From contig JAGFBZ010002122.1 of the NCBI GenBank assembly GCA_018398805.1, positions 228,501 through 292,500 of the forward strand: a stretch of DNA of 64,000 bases. Reading direction: 5' to 3'. This DNA is from Hirundichthys speculiger (taxonomy: Eukaryota; Chordata; Actinopteri; Beloniformes; Exocoetidae). This document shows positions 45,337 to 56,930 of this stretch, in pieces; the stretch's first letter is position 1, and every line of letters begins with the position of its first letter. The notes under the pieces were generated by a model. It was not told the DNA's origin and made no database searches. It saw only the letters and a list, made by a program, of their open reading frames with translations. Both the position numbers and the translations under genes were made by a program.

Positions 45337-46713
45337 ACATCTTGACTTTGAAGTTTTATTTCTGTTTTCTGGAGTCACGGAGAGATAGCTGAAGGATAAA
45401 AGAGAAAAAGCATAGTCCGCTCCGTTGTACGTGATCTTTGCAGAGACGTTCTGAACTGTGAAAGACTTCATTTTTGAATAAATGAGAAAAAAAAGCAAAA
45501 ACTGAGACGACTTGTTAATTCATCCAGCTGTGATGAAACCTCAGAGATGGATGAGTTCAGCTAGTTCACCTCATAAATGCTGTGTTGAAACTTACGGGGC
45601 ACGTGTCCAGAACATGCTGAAGCCCCTCATTCTTCTTCATTAGTGTTGACTGCTGAGAGGCCAACTGTCTCTCCTTCTCTCTGTGAATCTCTTCACCCTC
45701 CATCTATCTCCAATCCTTCCTTTAAGAACCATTTCCTTCCTCCCGCTCCCCCCCGACACTCGTCCATTCTCTCCCCAACATCGCCGCCACCACGCACCTT
45801 GTCCGCGCTTCGCTTTCATTTGTCCGACTCACCTGCTCTGCCTCCTCTTCTTCATCACGTTCATTTGTTTCTTAATATCCAGTACTCATATTCTACATTT
45901 TCTTTCCTTTTTCTTAAATTCCCATTTCTCATGATGCTTTTAAAACTTCCTATCTAATTTCATTCATCTTCCCCTCTCATTTCGCCTTCAGATGAAGTTG
46001 ATGGAAAATATTTGTTCCACTTAAACCGACGCGCAGATTCTACCTGTCAAAATTTATTTCTGACTTTCACTCTTCAGCCAGCTGTTTGTCCTTTTATTTC
46101 ACTCATCGCTTTTTTTAATCCACTCATTCTTCACTCGTCACCTGCTGACATTCTCTGACCGAGCTTCAGCTTGTGACACATGAGCTACCTTCTTTTTTTC
46201 ATAATTTTCTGAAGCTCGGGTTATTTAAAAAAAAACACACAAAGATGGGAGTCCAATGAGACGGCCTAGTCGAGCTAGATGGACTAAAGTGAATGTAATC
46301 CACTTAAAAAAAAAGTTTGCACATCCAAGAGTGAATCTTTAAGGGTATCCTTGGTGCTCAAAGTCCACGTGGCTGGACCCAGATGAAGGCCAGACTCATG
46401 CTCTCTCGTTAAATGAATCACAGCCATTCCCGCCGGTACAGAACATACCGAACCAACTACAAAGGGGCGGAAACAGGCTTCATGCAAGAGCCCTTAATAA
46501 AAACTACAAAGATGGCTGCAGAAGTCCCGACACCACCTTGGATCAACAAGTTTCTGTTGTTACTGCCGAAAGTCAAAGTCAAATCCAGAGAATAATTCAG
46601 GAAGAGGATGAGGAGGGTGGGCGGGGCTACCTAGATCCAGCTCCACTACGGGACAACTTGGTGAATGAGGACGGTTCGGGTTAATGGTAGGATGGGAGAT
46701 GTTGGAAAAACCA
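45337..46713. other. Non-coding DNA without a recognised gene
   Basis: A pyrimidine-rich segment at 45655-45960 opens two overlapping plus frames (104 and 83 codons) of Pro/Ser/Leu-rich composition with no domain. Bases 46425-46470 share a core (CCGCCGGTAC.GAAC.TACCGAAC) with the complement of 9085-9130, so both are probably fragments of one unclassified repeat. Confidence 0.4.
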
Positions 46714-46721
46714 GTAGAGAG

Positions 46722-47156
46722 TACAGCTGAGCGATTTTATCGATTCTGCGATATATATTGATATTTTATTTCCCCAGAGAGTATCAATTTTTCAGCCGTG
46801 GGTATCGATATTCTAAGCTTCTTTCAAAACCCCCGTGTCCCACCTTTAAAAGCTTGCAAGCAACAATTTGCATTGTTTAAATAAATGAAACTATTTTTCT
46901 AAACAAATCTTTTATTCATTTTGTCCAGTATTTGTAAGCTGCCTGTCAGCCATATAATATGTAATTGATGCTTTCAGTTCAATTAATTCAAACAAAGTCA
47001 CTCACAAGATGGCAGAAAAATCACTTTGTCCCTTTAAAATCTTTCGGAAAATGATGCAAATGTATTGTAAGATGAATATCGATATATATATTGTATCATG
47101 AGCCGAATATCGTGTATCGTATCGTATCGGGAGATTAGTGTATCGCTACAGCCCTA
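46722..47156. mobile_element. hAT-C non-autonomous transposon (435 bp)
   Basis: The exact 8-bp duplication GTAGAGAG flanks it (46714-46721 and 47157-47164). The tips read TACAGCTGAGCG and CTACAGCCCTA. It is the least disturbed copy of the family in the window. Confidence 0.95.
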
Positions 47157-47164
47157 GTAGAGAG

Positions 47165-49777
47165 CCAGCAAGATTTCAAAAATCAGTTTTTCCTGTTTTA
47201 GAGCTGTCTCCACAGCCACAATAATTAAACGGCGCCTTCCACAGGTGATTTACTTCTGTTTTGACGTGAAAGCATCTAATTAGTCAGATTGTAAATTTCA
47301 GGTAATGTAGAAAAAAAAATGCTTGAGAAAAAAAGATCTCCCCAACCTTTAATGTTCCCCCAACATCCTTCGACATTGTGTGAAATTGATGTGAAATTTG
47401 TCTCTCACATCGAACACTCTCACCAAACAGCACATAACTGCCCGTGTATCTGCAGCATGGGTTTTTTTTTTATATAATATAGTTTTTGTCCTCAGCATCC
47501 TCTTTGTGTTTTTCTCCAGTCTGTCAGAATTGCTATCTATCAAAAGAGTGCTGTGATCATCGTCCCTGCATGACTTCTTTTCAATCAGCAATAAAGCCGA
47601 AGGTAAAAGTAAAAGAAAAAAAAAATCAATACAAGGTTTTAAAGTCTACTACTGTGATTCACCGGCTTGCTGAAAGTCAGTGCACATTCAGACAGATGCA
47701 CGTTTATTATCTATATCGTCCATAGAGTCTTTCTTTGTGAACACACTCATCAGCGGTTGATGAAACACTTATTCCCCCCCCCCCCATATCAGATAGGCCA
47801 ATCTACAGGGGGTCATAGCCGCGCGCTAACGGCTCCAAAGAAATGGCGCTTACATCACAACCGGCTGGACCATAATGGATGACACACGTGTCCCCAAAAA
47901 TGCTCCTCCATCTTTTCATCCAGGTCGCACGAGAGGCTCTGCCCGCGACACGTTCCCGCCTCGAGGTTTTTCCAGCGACAGGACGTGGCGTCTCAGGCAG
48001 GAGGATCGGCGCTACTCCACTCCACCTGTCACCCGGGGGACTGCGCCACCGAATTAATCTGTAAAGTGGTGTCAGATGGACAGCGAGCATTATTTGTCAT
48101 AAAGCCTTTACTGGCAGTTTCACTCATCAGCAGCCTTCGACGGCGCGACTGTCAGCGTGTCTGACAGTCTAACAGCCTGTTATTGAATTTGGATTGAACT
48201 GCGAGGTGCGGAGGGTAACTTAAGGTATCAATCACTGCCTCGCTCGCAAACGCGGGGACGACAGATTTTAACACACTCAGTAATATTGGACGGCATCTTA
48301 CAGTGAGCTGACAGCCGTGACATCTCGTAACCAAGAACCTCCGACAACAACCCCCCAGCCATAGCTCATGGTTGACGGTGACTGGTGGATCCCAACAACA
48401 CCGGCGTTCAGAAACACGGTCATGAAATAAGGTCAGTAAAGCAGAAAAAACGGGGCGGATTGAACAACTGTAGTATGAACTGAACTGAGAAACCGACAAC
48501 GAATCACGGAACCTTTGTTCGAACGAATTTTGTTTGCCGTTGCAGACAGTTGGGATGTTCTTTTTCCACCAAGGTGGTTTGGATGCTGGTTCTGGACCGG
48601 TGTGCTGCTCCCTCTGGCATGTAGCTGCATGTCACTGCCTATGGGTGGCAGTATTGCAACAGAGACGGTCAATGACAATAACGTCAGAATAAATGGTCAG
48701 TGTGCCGCTGAATTCTAGCAGTTCTAGTTGTCTCAAGAGTTAAGAGATCATATGTCTGTGAGTAGTACATATGTATAGTTTGGTTTATGTCGTTCCTGCT
48801 ATTAAGATAAATCAACGTCCTTTTTACGTTTTTACCGATATGACGATGCTAATTTGTTAGCCTCTCTATGGTGTTTTCCATTATAAATTAGCATTGAGCT
48901 AGCTGCCATTTTTCTTTCTTGGATATAGGCTAATAACAATGATACTAGCTTACTGAAAGTTGAGTGTGCTTTCAAAGTGTGTTAATCAAACATTTTTGTT
49001 GAAGAAACATGTTTTAATTATTTTTTGTATGTGTTCCATTTTTACAGTAATCTTCATTTGAGAGTGACAATAAATCCTTCAAGAAAGAAACCTTGCCTCT
49101 CATTGAAGAACTGTTAGCTACCTGCCAAACTAAACAGACCACATTCAGGGAGAGCTTAAAAGGTTTTGTGTCTGGTTTTGAACCAGTTCGTTGTGTCCGG
49201 ATCGCCAGGCTTCGGCCAGAAATCAAACGTTTGCGCAGGTGTAGATTTGACTGACCAACCACCTGGTGGAGTTTCTGTGATTCATGATTCAAAAGAGGCC
49301 AACTGAAAAAACAGAACTTCAACACGAACATAAACCCGAGGCAGCGAGGTCAACACCTGTGGTCATTATTCCTCGTCTTCGGCCGCGTAACTCTTCTGAC
49401 GAATTATCGTCTTATGTCCCGTTGTAAGCGCCGCCTACACCGGTCTCCACAGACCTTAAATGGGGTGACGTCAACGGTTGTGGGTTCGGTGCGTCGCGTC
49501 AATGTCATGGTCTGGTTTGGGAATGGCATGCCCTCTTTGTTTTCTGGGTTGGGTTTCTTGTTCTTGACCTCCTTGTCTTCGGTCAACTGTATTTCCTGTT
49601 TTACTTTGAAGGGCTCCTGATAATTCCCCTGATTGTTTGCCAGTTTGTTGGTTCGTCTGTTAATTTTTCCTCGTTTCATCTGTGGATTTTTGCTATCTGT
49701 CTGGCTCTGTTTGCTCCTTGGGTGCCTGCCTGATGTCTCGCAAACCTTTCTGGATGCCTCAGTTAAGTTTGGTTTTG
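47165..49777. other. Non-coding DNA without a recognised gene
   Basis: The stretch 47800-48060 is GC-rich and open in several frames on both strands without a recognisable domain. The part 48540-48720 resembles an interspersed repeat (CCACCAAGGTGGTTTGG) without visible ends. A C10 run is at 47776-47785. No exon is supported. Confidence 0.4.
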
Positions 49778-49785
49778 GTTTTTGC

Positions 49786-50870
49786 TAGGGCTGGGCAAGT
49801 TAACGCATTATTATCGCATTAACGCATTAATTTATTAATGCCAACATTTATTTTATAGTGCGTTAACGCATGTTGCTCACATGCTTTTGTTTTGAAAAGT
49901 CTGTTACTGGCTGCTGCAGAACTAGAAGAGAATTGGCAGGTAAACATGCGAAAAAAGCTGAGGAACGGTAAAAATCCACGTGACTTTACAGTTCAAATAG
50001 CAACTCAGGTAGCAATATTAACAATTCTGTCTAAAAAAAAGATTCTGGACTGCAACAGAACTTTCGTGTCATTCCTCCATGTTCCATCAGATCTGCTCCA
50101 TGTGTTCACTGTCCTGCTGTTCTCTAGCTGGTTACTGCAGTGCGGCTCCATCTAGTGGCACAGATGTGTAATGACAACAGAAAGTCCAGTCCTTAATTAT
50201 AAAACAAATTCAGTCCTGTGGCCCGTTTTTTCATTTCCTATTTTTGATCCAAGTCTAAAATTGAAATATTAAAAAAACAGGCATTTTTTTTTTTTTTTTT
50301 TTTTTTGCGTTAGATTAAAAAACCAAAAACTTAATAAAATGTCACTTTTTTTTTTTTATTGACAATTAAAAATGGAAAGAATGAATGATACTCAGATTGG
50401 TAAAGTTACTGAACTTTAACATGGACATTTTCATTTTAAAGTTCTCCCAGACGGAGGATTCAACAGAAACAAGGTTATTTGTAACAAACCTGTTTTACCT
50501 CAGTTTTAATGTTCTGATTGTGCTGAGCCAAAATCATTTTTTTTTGTTGGTAGACTTTTTTATTTTTTATAAAAACAGGATGACATTAATGCCCTGGCAG
50601 TGGCAATAAGCTTTATTTTATTTTACATTTTTTAAGATGAGATTTACACTAAATATGTGTTACAGACAAGTGTTGATATTAAAAGTGTTTGAACAACAAA
50701 TGTTATGGCACTTTAGTTCATATGGCAGCAGAACATTTAAATAAAAGTGCATTTTATACTACTTTTGAATTCATTATTTGATATTTCGTATACAATGCGA
50801 TTAATCGTGATTAATCAGGGAAATAATGCGATTAATCGCGATTAAAAATTTTAATCGCTGCCCAGCCCTA
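49786..50870 (+). mobile_element. hAT-D non-autonomous transposon (1,085 bp)
   Basis: The tips TAGGGCTGGGCAAGTTAACG and TCGCTGCCCAGCCCTA are inverted. They are flanked by the exact 8-bp duplication GTTTTTGC (49778-49785 and 50871-50878). Subterminal repeats are GCATTAACGCATTAA on the left and GCGATTAATCGCGATTAA on the right. A T22 run lies at 50285-50306. No transposase-like frame survives. The plus strand is arbitrary. Confidence 0.95.
50144..50158. promoter_or_regulatory. CTCF-like motif inside hAT-D
   Basis: GGCTCCATCTAGTGG is the complement of the motif at 24026-24040 in the related hAT-D fragment. Its conservation between the two copies reflects common descent of the element rather than selection. 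Confidence 0.28.
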
Positions 50871-50878
50871 GTTTTTGC

Positions 50879-52600
50879 AAATCAACTACGTTTTATTGGA
50901 AACTCCTCCCTCCTGCTCTCCTGGATTTGGGTCCTCAACAGTCAACAACGTTGCCTCCATCAAAACTCCATCAGCTTTTCCCACTTGAACACATGCGGGA
51001 ACCATCTGGTTGTGGCTACGCTGCTAGAGCCAGCCAGTGAGATCGTACGCGGGGGCGGGACTAATACGAAGTGCACGACTTACTTCTGTCTCAAACATGG
51101 ACAAGTTTGACGTGACCGGAAGCTTTTCTATTTCTTGGCTGGAGACCTTTCACGATGCTTCCCACAACCACAACCTCATTCGCACAGAGACGGCGGCCGT
51201 TCAGGGTTTTTTCGGACCGCATTTCACTCCGCAAAGACAACGAAGTAGAGGAAGGGGACGTCTTTAGATTGCGGCATGCTGTGATGCTTTGTGAAAGCAC
51301 AACCTGGAGAGGGAATACTGTGCTCTCATTGGGTCAGAATGAGTGGATGCAGAACGAGGAGGGGATCTCCGGTCCGTCCTTGTAGCACAACTGCTCTGTG
51401 AAAGTGGCTAAAAAATGGCTCTAAATGTCCACTGAAAGAACTTTTAATGGTGTTTTTCCCTAAAACTGGCAACGGGTGACATCAAGAGAGAAAAACACGG
51501 ACACGTACGCTTCTCAATCTCAGTCTCAATCGCTGTACTTCTTTTCACTCTAATGTTTTTGAGCTATCTGATTTTATCTCTCTTCTCTCTGTCTGGTTCT
51601 GTTTATCTCGGTGTCTCTTCACTCTGATGGACAGCTTTAACTTCGGGAGCAGCTCCCTGGGTATTAGACTCAGGCGCCTGCTACGCCTGCAACCTTCGGC
51701 AGGGCTTCAGATATATAAGGTTCGCCCTGTTTGAGGGGGGGAGACAACAGCATTTAGAGTTTCACGTATGAGCTCTCCTCTCGGTAGCTGCATCTCTGAT
51801 TGGAAAGATGCAGAAACAGTTATCTTTTTCTATTTTTCCTATGACTTATACGTCCTTAATCTGCTCTTGACAACACACAATTCATCCTCCCCTCCCCCCA
51901 CTCTTTATCTAGTCTGTATTCTGCACCTGCACGCTGAGATCATCTCTGAGATCGGCTCTAAATGACTTGAGAATGCCACCAGGCGTAAAGGCATTATGTG
52001 GTGTGTTTGTATTTGCCTCCGAGAGCGCAGATGAATGACTGGAGGGTCCCGCTGTGTTTCTGGACGCTATGTACACATTACACGTAGCAGCGCCCGTGTC
52101 GGGCCCAGCTTCCCGGTGGATAATGAGTAGAGGTTATTCACTCGGCTCTGTGGGATCCGCCTCTCATACGCCATCAAAATCAAACGCGTGTGCACAAGCG
52201 CGCAGGAAGATGGTGCCATAACTCGGCAGGGAGACGTCTGCGATATGCAGGCCCGTCCACCGGCCTGTAGCGATGCTAATCAAAACACAACAGTCGACGC
52301 CTTGGAATAACAAAATGGGAAAAGGGACCGAACTCTGGCCCAGTTAAAGAGCGTTAAAGACACTCCGGGTCTGTTGTCACTGATGTCAGCACTTGCGTCA
52401 ACCGACTTATATATCGACATAAACTGATGTTTGAAGCCCCTGACAAGACTCAAAAATGTCATTTAACTTAGTTGACAGTGTGGACAGGGTCCCTGCAGTC
52501 AAACCGAAATCATTTCAACCTTGTAACTGTACAGAAAGTAAATACAAAGGTGTCTCCTTCCGGTGAGGAGAGGCCATGAACTTTCCCGACGGTAGTTTAT
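50879..52600. other. Non-coding DNA; possible conserved block at 51770-52170
   Basis: No exon is supported. The short plus frames at 50826-51385 begin in hAT-D or lack domains. The segment 51940-52110 (CCACCAGGCGTAAAGGCATT and flanks) is unique-looking and compositionally even, so it could be a conserved non-coding element. This is inference. Confidence 0.4.
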
Positions 52601-53526
52601 GGGATGGCTGTAGCTCAGTTGGTAGAGCGGGTCGTCCAGTCACTGTAAGGTTGCCGGCTCGATCCCGGATCCAACTGTCCAACTGTCTGAGTGGGTGAAT
52701 GAGAGGCCTATGTAAAGCGCTTTGGGGGCACCTTGATGGTGTCTAGAAAGTAGAGGTCTTCACGGGTCCACTTTCATGGACCTGAACCCGACCCGACCTG
52801 AGCTATTATCATAAGTCCGGGGGTCCGAACCCGAATGGAACCGCAATATTTGGACTCTAAAGCGACCCGAGTTTCCAATCATGAACCAAACCGAGTTACC
52901 CGAATAGAACCGAGACAATCCAGCCCATAGTTGCTCATGTTAAAAGTTGTCTAGCGTTGAATAAAACTTGATTTTCTTACCTAAACGTTGTCTTCTTCTA
53001 CCCGGTTCTGTTGCTACATAGGCTACGTGATGTAAACAACAATAAATCCACGTCGTCGTTTTCTTTGTGGATACATATGCTATTGGTAGCAACTGCTAAC
53101 GCTAATAGCCTACACCGGTCAGGACGTGTCGTGAATATATTCTCTCATCCAACGTTGTCATGTTGGTGATCCGTTGTGCTTTACAGCTGCCGGGCAAACC
53201 GCTGATAACAAGCTACGGCAACATGACTGTTTTATGACAAATACGCCACGTTAATAAACAATCATTTAACTGCCACGAGTCCTGACATTAGCTGCCACCG
53301 CCAATTCTTTACCTCTCTTGAGTAAACGCTGACCCAGCTTGTCAGAGAGCACCGACCGGACCCGAGACTAACTGTACCGATTCCGACCCAAACCCGGAGT
53401 GACGTCTTATGAATGGACCCAAGACCCGATTTGGGTCGGGTCGGAACCTCAGGTTTTCTGGTTGTCGGGTTGTTCCGAAGACCTCTACTAGAAAGCCCAT
53501 ATAATTGCAGTCCATTTACCATTTAT
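52601..53526 (+). mobile_element. tRNA-derived SINE, split by a hAT-E insertion
   Basis: Bases 52605-52670 resemble a tRNA gene. An A-box-like TAGCTCAGTTGGTAGAGCG and a B-box-like GCCGGCTCGATCCC are the two internal RNA polymerase III promoter parts. The body continues with GTAAAGCGCTTTGGGGGCAC. After the insertion come CCCATATAATTGCAGTCC and ATTTACCATTTA, the usual tail of fish tRNA-SINEs. The hAT-E element at 52751-53487 plus one copy of its duplication explains the gap. It is a SINE, not a functional tRNA gene: there is no proper anticodon arm or acceptor pairing. Confidence 0.85.
52751..53487 (+). mobile_element. hAT-E non-autonomous transposon (737 bp)
   Basis: The tips TAGAGGTCTTCACGGGTCC and TTCCGAAGACCTCTA are inverted. 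They are flanked by the exact 8-bp duplication CTAGAAAG (52743-52750 and 53488-53495), made from SINE sequence. Near each end are runs of CCCGACCCGA or its complement. The central part includes GTAGCAACTGCTAACGCTAA, shared with 19698-20143 and 59871-60304. Confidence 0.95.
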
Positions 53527-53550
53527 GTGATGGCAGTAAATTTGGACTTG

Positions 53551-53565
53551 CCACAAGGTGGCAGC
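53551..53565. promoter_or_regulatory. CTCF-like motif
   Basis: CCACAAGGTGGCAGC matches the CTCF core at nearly every informative position. It lies just downstream of the SINE in DNA with no repeat assignment. Confidence 0.35.
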
Positions 53566-53762
53566 AACAATGCTTTTAATCCAGTTTTTGTACACACGTA
53601 AAGTCAGAATCGCCTCAGTTTATCTGTAAGGAACTTATCCGCACTGTCATTTAAGTGGAGTGACATTTTTATATTTCGTTCCAACTCAAAACTGCTCTCC
53701 CAAACATCTTATATGGCTGAAAATTCCTCCGGGGCCACATGGAGGTCTGATCCATAGTCAAT

Positions 53763-54509
53763 CAGTGCGTTTACATAGGAAGTTTAATTCCTATTTAATT
53801 CAGAATTAAAGTTAAATCCGAATAAAAGTTACCATGTAAACACCTAATTTCATATGAAAATGTAAATTCCGAATTAAACTTAATTCCGAAGTAAGTGGCT
53901 GGTTTATTCCCATTTTAATTCCAAATTAAATAATTCCGCGGTCATGTATACACTCATTCCTGTTAAAATTAATTCCCGTCTTTCTGCACATGCTCATTCT
54001 GTTGCCCGTCTGTCGCGATGACGCTTATATTCCGCGCTGGGCTTGTTTTTCAAAACAAAGTTTTAAAATGGCAGCACGCAGTAAACGGTGTTCAAGAGCA
54101 GAGACGATTTATTTAATAAATAGCTTGGAGGAACTGGAAATAATTAAAAGAACAGATGGCAGGAAACATAAAAATTGTGAGCTTTTCAAAGTTGTAGCGG
54201 CCAGGTTAAATGAAGGAGGTTTCGCAGATAGAGACGCCACCCAGGTCAAAAATAAGTGGAATGTTGTTGCTAATCGAGTTGTTGCTAAGTTTGTTTTCTT
54301 CTGGTAGATGTAAAGACGTCCGCCCCCCCCCCATCCAATCAGAACCCTCCCCAACCCCCAGACCTAAAGCGGAATTGGATAAAGCCGAACAAACGTGTTT
54401 TCCATGTAAACCTCAATTCGGAATTACTATTTCCATGTAAACTCAAAGGAAAATAGTTTAATTCGGAATTATTTCATTCGGAATTATTAAACATTATGTA
54501 ACCGCAGCC
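53763..54509 (+). mobile_element. DNA transposon with a Myb/SANT-like exon, PIF/Harbinger-type likely
   Basis: The two ends carry related inverted sequence: CAGTGCGTTTACATAGG on the left and ATGTAACCGCAGCC on the right. Both are followed internally by many TTTAATTCCGAATTA-type repeats. It encodes one Myb/SANT-like exon, the accessory DNA-binding protein typical of PIF/Harbinger elements. No target duplication could be fixed, so the boundaries are approximate and the superfamily assignment is inferred from the exon. Confidence 0.7.
54068..54307 (+). pseudogene. Myb/SANT-like (trihelix-type) DNA-binding exon of a transposon
   Basis: Myb/SANT-like proteins of Harbinger elements bind the transposon ends and bring in the transposase. 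The frame from ATG 54068 runs MAARSKRCSRAETIYLIN..., then ELFKVVAARLNEGG, then ATQVKNKWNVV. This is the three-helix order of Myb/SANT domains: acidic first helix, ELF.VA..L second helix and Q.KNKW recognition helix. An upstream in-frame ATG at 53990 exists but precedes sequence without domain features, so 54068 is preferred. The frame ends at a TAG directly after KFVFFW, close to a possible GTAGAT donor. No second exon or nuclease gene is nearby. Confidence 0.65.
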
Positions 54510-55914
54510 ATTGAAGGCGTTTGGTTCAAGTCAGCATTGCCAGAAATGACATCAAAGCTCACCTTTTTGAATCTGAGACCAACTCAGTAAGATTGTACCA
54601 CATAATATTATTATTCCTTTAGGTTCACAATCTTCATGGCTGCTTCTCTACAGAAGAATACGTTTTCCGAGTGAATCAGACAAACTAGGACAGCTTTTAA
54701 AGACATAAGATGAAATAACTTATAGAAAGAACTTTGAAAACTTTCAAACTGACAGGAAGCATCTCGGCAACAGACCCCAGGGGCCAATCACGAGCAGTCA
54801 GCGACGCATCAAGTTCCTCACGCAGACACGTTCTCCCTGTGATCTCCTGCAGTCGTTCACAGCCTGAGCTCAAAGAGTCTTCGCTCTGCTCCGTGTTACA
54901 GTGCAGCAGCCGAACGCGAGCAAGAAACCTCCACTCAGGTGCTCGCGGGCGCCGGCGACGATCCTCGGGAGGATCGCCTGGTTTTCGTACGTTGGAGTAC
55001 AAACGAGGAACGAACTTTGCTGCGGGTTCACGCTCTTGTCTTTGGTGCAACAGCAGAGGAGTCACTGCCGAGCGGGTTTATTATCACGTGTTTTACTTGT
55101 CGCACCCTGAGGATTAGCCTCAGCGGCCTGAAGGAGTGCAGAAGAGATGTGAGCTGTCTGGGTGCATGACGAGCAAACATACAGTACCTCCAAATGCCTA
55201 TATAGCACCATCTTTGGCAACGCAGGCTCCAAGGATTTCCATTCCTCCACTTTGTTGCATTTTTTTTCTTCTTCTTACTTTCAAAGGATTTGTAATTTGT
55301 TTTTATAAATTTACTGCAGTGATGGACAAACTCTCGGGAGCTCCCCTACGTGGTCGAATCGGACAACAGTCAGTCCAGCTGAGCGTGAGAGAAGTTGTAC
55401 AGGAATAGGAGATCTGCTGTGGTTGGTCTTTGAGAGTTACGTTCCGCTTATTTCTTCAGTCCAACCCTGAATTAGGTACGGGGTGGAACGGCCTTCTCCT
55501 CTTTGTATGTCATTGAAGAAGAAGAAGAAGAAATTAAAAAGTTATTTGATGATCCAATAAATTTAAGTTTACATTCAAATGAATAATTCGGCTTGTCGAT
55601 TTGGGTAAGCAGAGCTTTTCACTTCCAGCCGGAGAACATTCATTTTAATCTGAATTCTTCACCTCAAATGTTTAGAAAAAAATTGCTTAAAAAAAAAAGA
55701 AAAGAAAATTAAAGTCACTCTCTGTTCCAATAGTATTTCTGACCACATGGGGGCAGCGTAGCAAAGTTCCCAACGTCCCCTCACACACAACCCATCAAAG
55801 AGCACCTCTAGTGGGACTAAGTGTCATTCACAGTGGCATCAGTAGCTGTTTCTGTCGAGACAGCAGATCCATACGCCCCCGTGTGGTCAAGTTTTCAGAA
55901 GAATAACAAATCAA
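54510..55914. other. Non-coding DNA without a recognised gene
   Basis: The frames at 54697-55169 overlap on both strands (up to 127 codons) in a GC-richer stretch and match nothing I recognise. An 8-bp palindrome (CGATCCTC and its complement) lies near 54958. A (GAA)n tract is at 55515-55532. A CTCF-like motif is at 55743-55757. Confidence 0.4.
55743..55757. promoter_or_regulatory. CTCF-like motif
   Basis: CCACATGGGGGCAGC closely fits the CTCF core consensus. It lies in non-repetitive DNA about 170 bp before the RX repeat. Motif evidence only. Confidence 0.35.
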
Positions 55915-56352
55915 GACTAGAAAAGCACTCCGAGAGCGCAGACCTCCGCCAAGCGCAAAAATTCCTCCATATAGCGATTTACATATTGGGATAAAACCCG
56001 CCTTCTGGATGAGATCCGGATCAGCCTTTGAAATTTGATGGAGGTTCCCATTGTCAATCCCTGAGTCAAATTTCATGAGTTTTGGGCAATAATTAACGGA
56101 GATATTGAGAAACAAAATTTTTGGCCCCATTGACCACAATGTTATTGAAAATTTGAAAGTGATCCAGAATCCAGGATTTCTTCGAAATCACACCCAAAAT
56201 GAAATCAGTTCTTCCTTTTCACATTTCCGACAACTCCTGAAAATTTAATCAAAATCCATCCATAACTTTTTTAGTTATCTTGAACACAGACAAACAAACA
56301 AACAAACAGACAGAGAAACGCCGGCAAAAACACAACCTACTTTGGCGGAGGT
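55915..56352. repeat. RX interspersed repeat, copy 2
   Basis: It starts near AGCACTCCGAGAGCGCAG and ends near CTTTGGCGGAGGTAAAA, the same ends as copy 1. It carries a (CAAA)n stretch (ACAAACAAACAAACAGACAG) before the right end. The orientation is the same as copies 1 and 3. Confidence 0.85.
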
Positions 56353-56506
56353 AAAAAAAATCTACCAATTTAGAGGAACAGTGTATTCTAAGAAGTATGC
56401 TCAGCATTAAAACATTTTTATTATAGTTTTTTTAAAATATATGTTGGGTGTATTGGGCTCAACTGGGTTCATAGATGAAGTTTGAGAGTTTAAATACATA
56501 AAAAAA

Positions 56507-56930
56507 TAGAAAAGCACTCGGAGAGTGCAGACCTCCACCAAGGGCAACAATTCCTCCATATAGTGATTTACAGATTGGGATAAAATCCGCCTTCTGGATC
56601 AGATCCAGATCAGCCTTTGCAATTTGATAGAGGTTCCCATTGTCAATCCCTCAGTCAAATTTCATGAGTTTTGGGCAATAATTAACGGAGATACTGAGAA
56701 ACAAGATTTTTGGCCCCATTGACCGCAATGTTATCGAAAATTTGAAAGTGATCCAGAATCCAGTATTTCTTCGAAATCACACCCAAAATGAAATCAGTTC
56801 TTCCTTTTCTCATTTCCGGCAACTCCTGAAAATTTCACCAAAATCCATCCTTAACTTTTTGAGTTATCTTGAACACAGACAGACAGATAAACGCCGGCAA
56901 AAACATAACCTCCTTGGCGAAGGTAAAAAT
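56507..56930. repeat. RX interspersed repeat, copy 3
   Basis: It is nearly identical in layout to copy 2 and only about 150 bp away in the same orientation. The ends are AGCACTCGGAGAGTGCAG and TCCTTGGCGAAGGTAAAA. The spacing and shared orientation suggest either a local duplication or repeated insertion into a preferred spot. Confidence 0.85.

Noticed and set aside
45643..45957. Pro/Ser-rich protein
   Set aside because: Two overlapping frames are open only because the strand is pyrimidine-rich.
52605..52675. tRNA gene
   Set aside because: The A and B boxes are present, but the anticodon arm and acceptor stem do not pair, and SINE body and tail sequence follow. It is the head of a tRNA-derived SINE.
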